Assembly: GCA_934456315.1 (NCBI GenBank)
Contig: CAKSHG010000003.1
Location: 1-35,272 of the forward strand
Reading direction: 5' to 3'
Origin: an uncultured Oscillospiraceae bacterium
GTDB lineage: Bacteria; Bacillota; Clostridia; Oscillospirales; Ruminococcaceae
DNA length: 35,272 nt
Made by a program: the position numbers and the translations under genes. Positions 35,251 to 35,272 of the stretch are shown here, piece by piece; position 1 is the first letter of the stretch, and every line of letters begins with the position of its first letter. The notes below the pieces were generated by a model. The model searched no databases. It was not told where the DNA came from and saw nothing but the letters and a program-made list of their open reading frames with translations.

Positions 35251-35272
35251 ATGAAAGCCGACGAAGTAAGGC
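35251..35272 (+). CDS. Possible start of a further gene cut by the window edge
   Basis: An ATG at 35251 opens a frame reading MKADEVR up to the window end. No strong ribosome site is seen. Too little is present to say more. Confidence 0.2.

Noticed and set aside
34099..35272. Desulfurase followed by thiI (tRNA thiolation pair)
   Set aside because: Only MKADEVR is visible downstream, which does not resemble a ThiI start; the question stays open because the window ends.

Overview
The window looks like chromosome from an anaerobic, gut-type Clostridia bacterium (Oscillospiraceae/Ruminococcus-like). This rests on fairly high GC for the class, strong GGAGG ribosome sites, frequent TTG starts, a sodium-pumping decarboxylase pair, DUF5711 and CvpA proteins, and a TatD-associated radical SAM gene ahead of ruvC. 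The species cannot be named from sequence reading alone.

Positions 1-18114 are mostly core genome, all on the + strand. A consensus sigma-A-type promoter (107-135) starts a tightly packed run: radical SAM protein, ruvC, ruvA, a membrane-anchored TPR protein, ruvB and glmM. Next come an Imm1-like small protein, a GyrI-like protein, a SAM methyltransferase, a fused double ECF-transporter ATPase, ecfT and truA. A second promoter (10610-10638) precedes a DUF5711 protein, a CvpA-family membrane protein, a ClpE-like unfoldase with an N-terminal zinc finger, and an SDR reductase. A third promoter (16114-16142) drives oadG-oadB, which ends at a strong terminator (18084-18116).

Positions 18115-21352 hold a prophage remnant: A118/SPP1-type portal, a small acidic scaffold-like protein, a 316-base gap without a gene, and a capsid-like protein that appears cut short. 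There is no terminase, tail, lysis or intact integrase gene.

Positions 21353-35235 hold the most interesting unit. An XRE-type regulator on the minus strand is divergent from a seven-gene operon, with inverted-repeat half-sites over the shared promoter. The operon encodes an unrecognised protein with probable winged-helix segments, then BrxP (PAPS reductase/DndC-like ATP-pyrophosphatase + 2x[4Fe-4S] ferredoxin-like + DUF4007), BrxC-like ATPase, PglZ, a short BrxL, a 63-residue double-CxxC protein and a cysteine desulfurase. The brxP-brxC-pglZ-brxL set matches type 4 BREX phage defence. No DNA methyltransferase is present. A PP-loop/Fe-S sulfurtransferase-like protein in one operon with a cysteine desulfurase resembles DndC/DndA, so a sulfur-based DNA mark (possibly phosphorothioate) is a reasonable inference. 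The first gene, the 63-residue protein and a well-placed internal translation start for the DUF4007 part of BrxP are the least described elements here.
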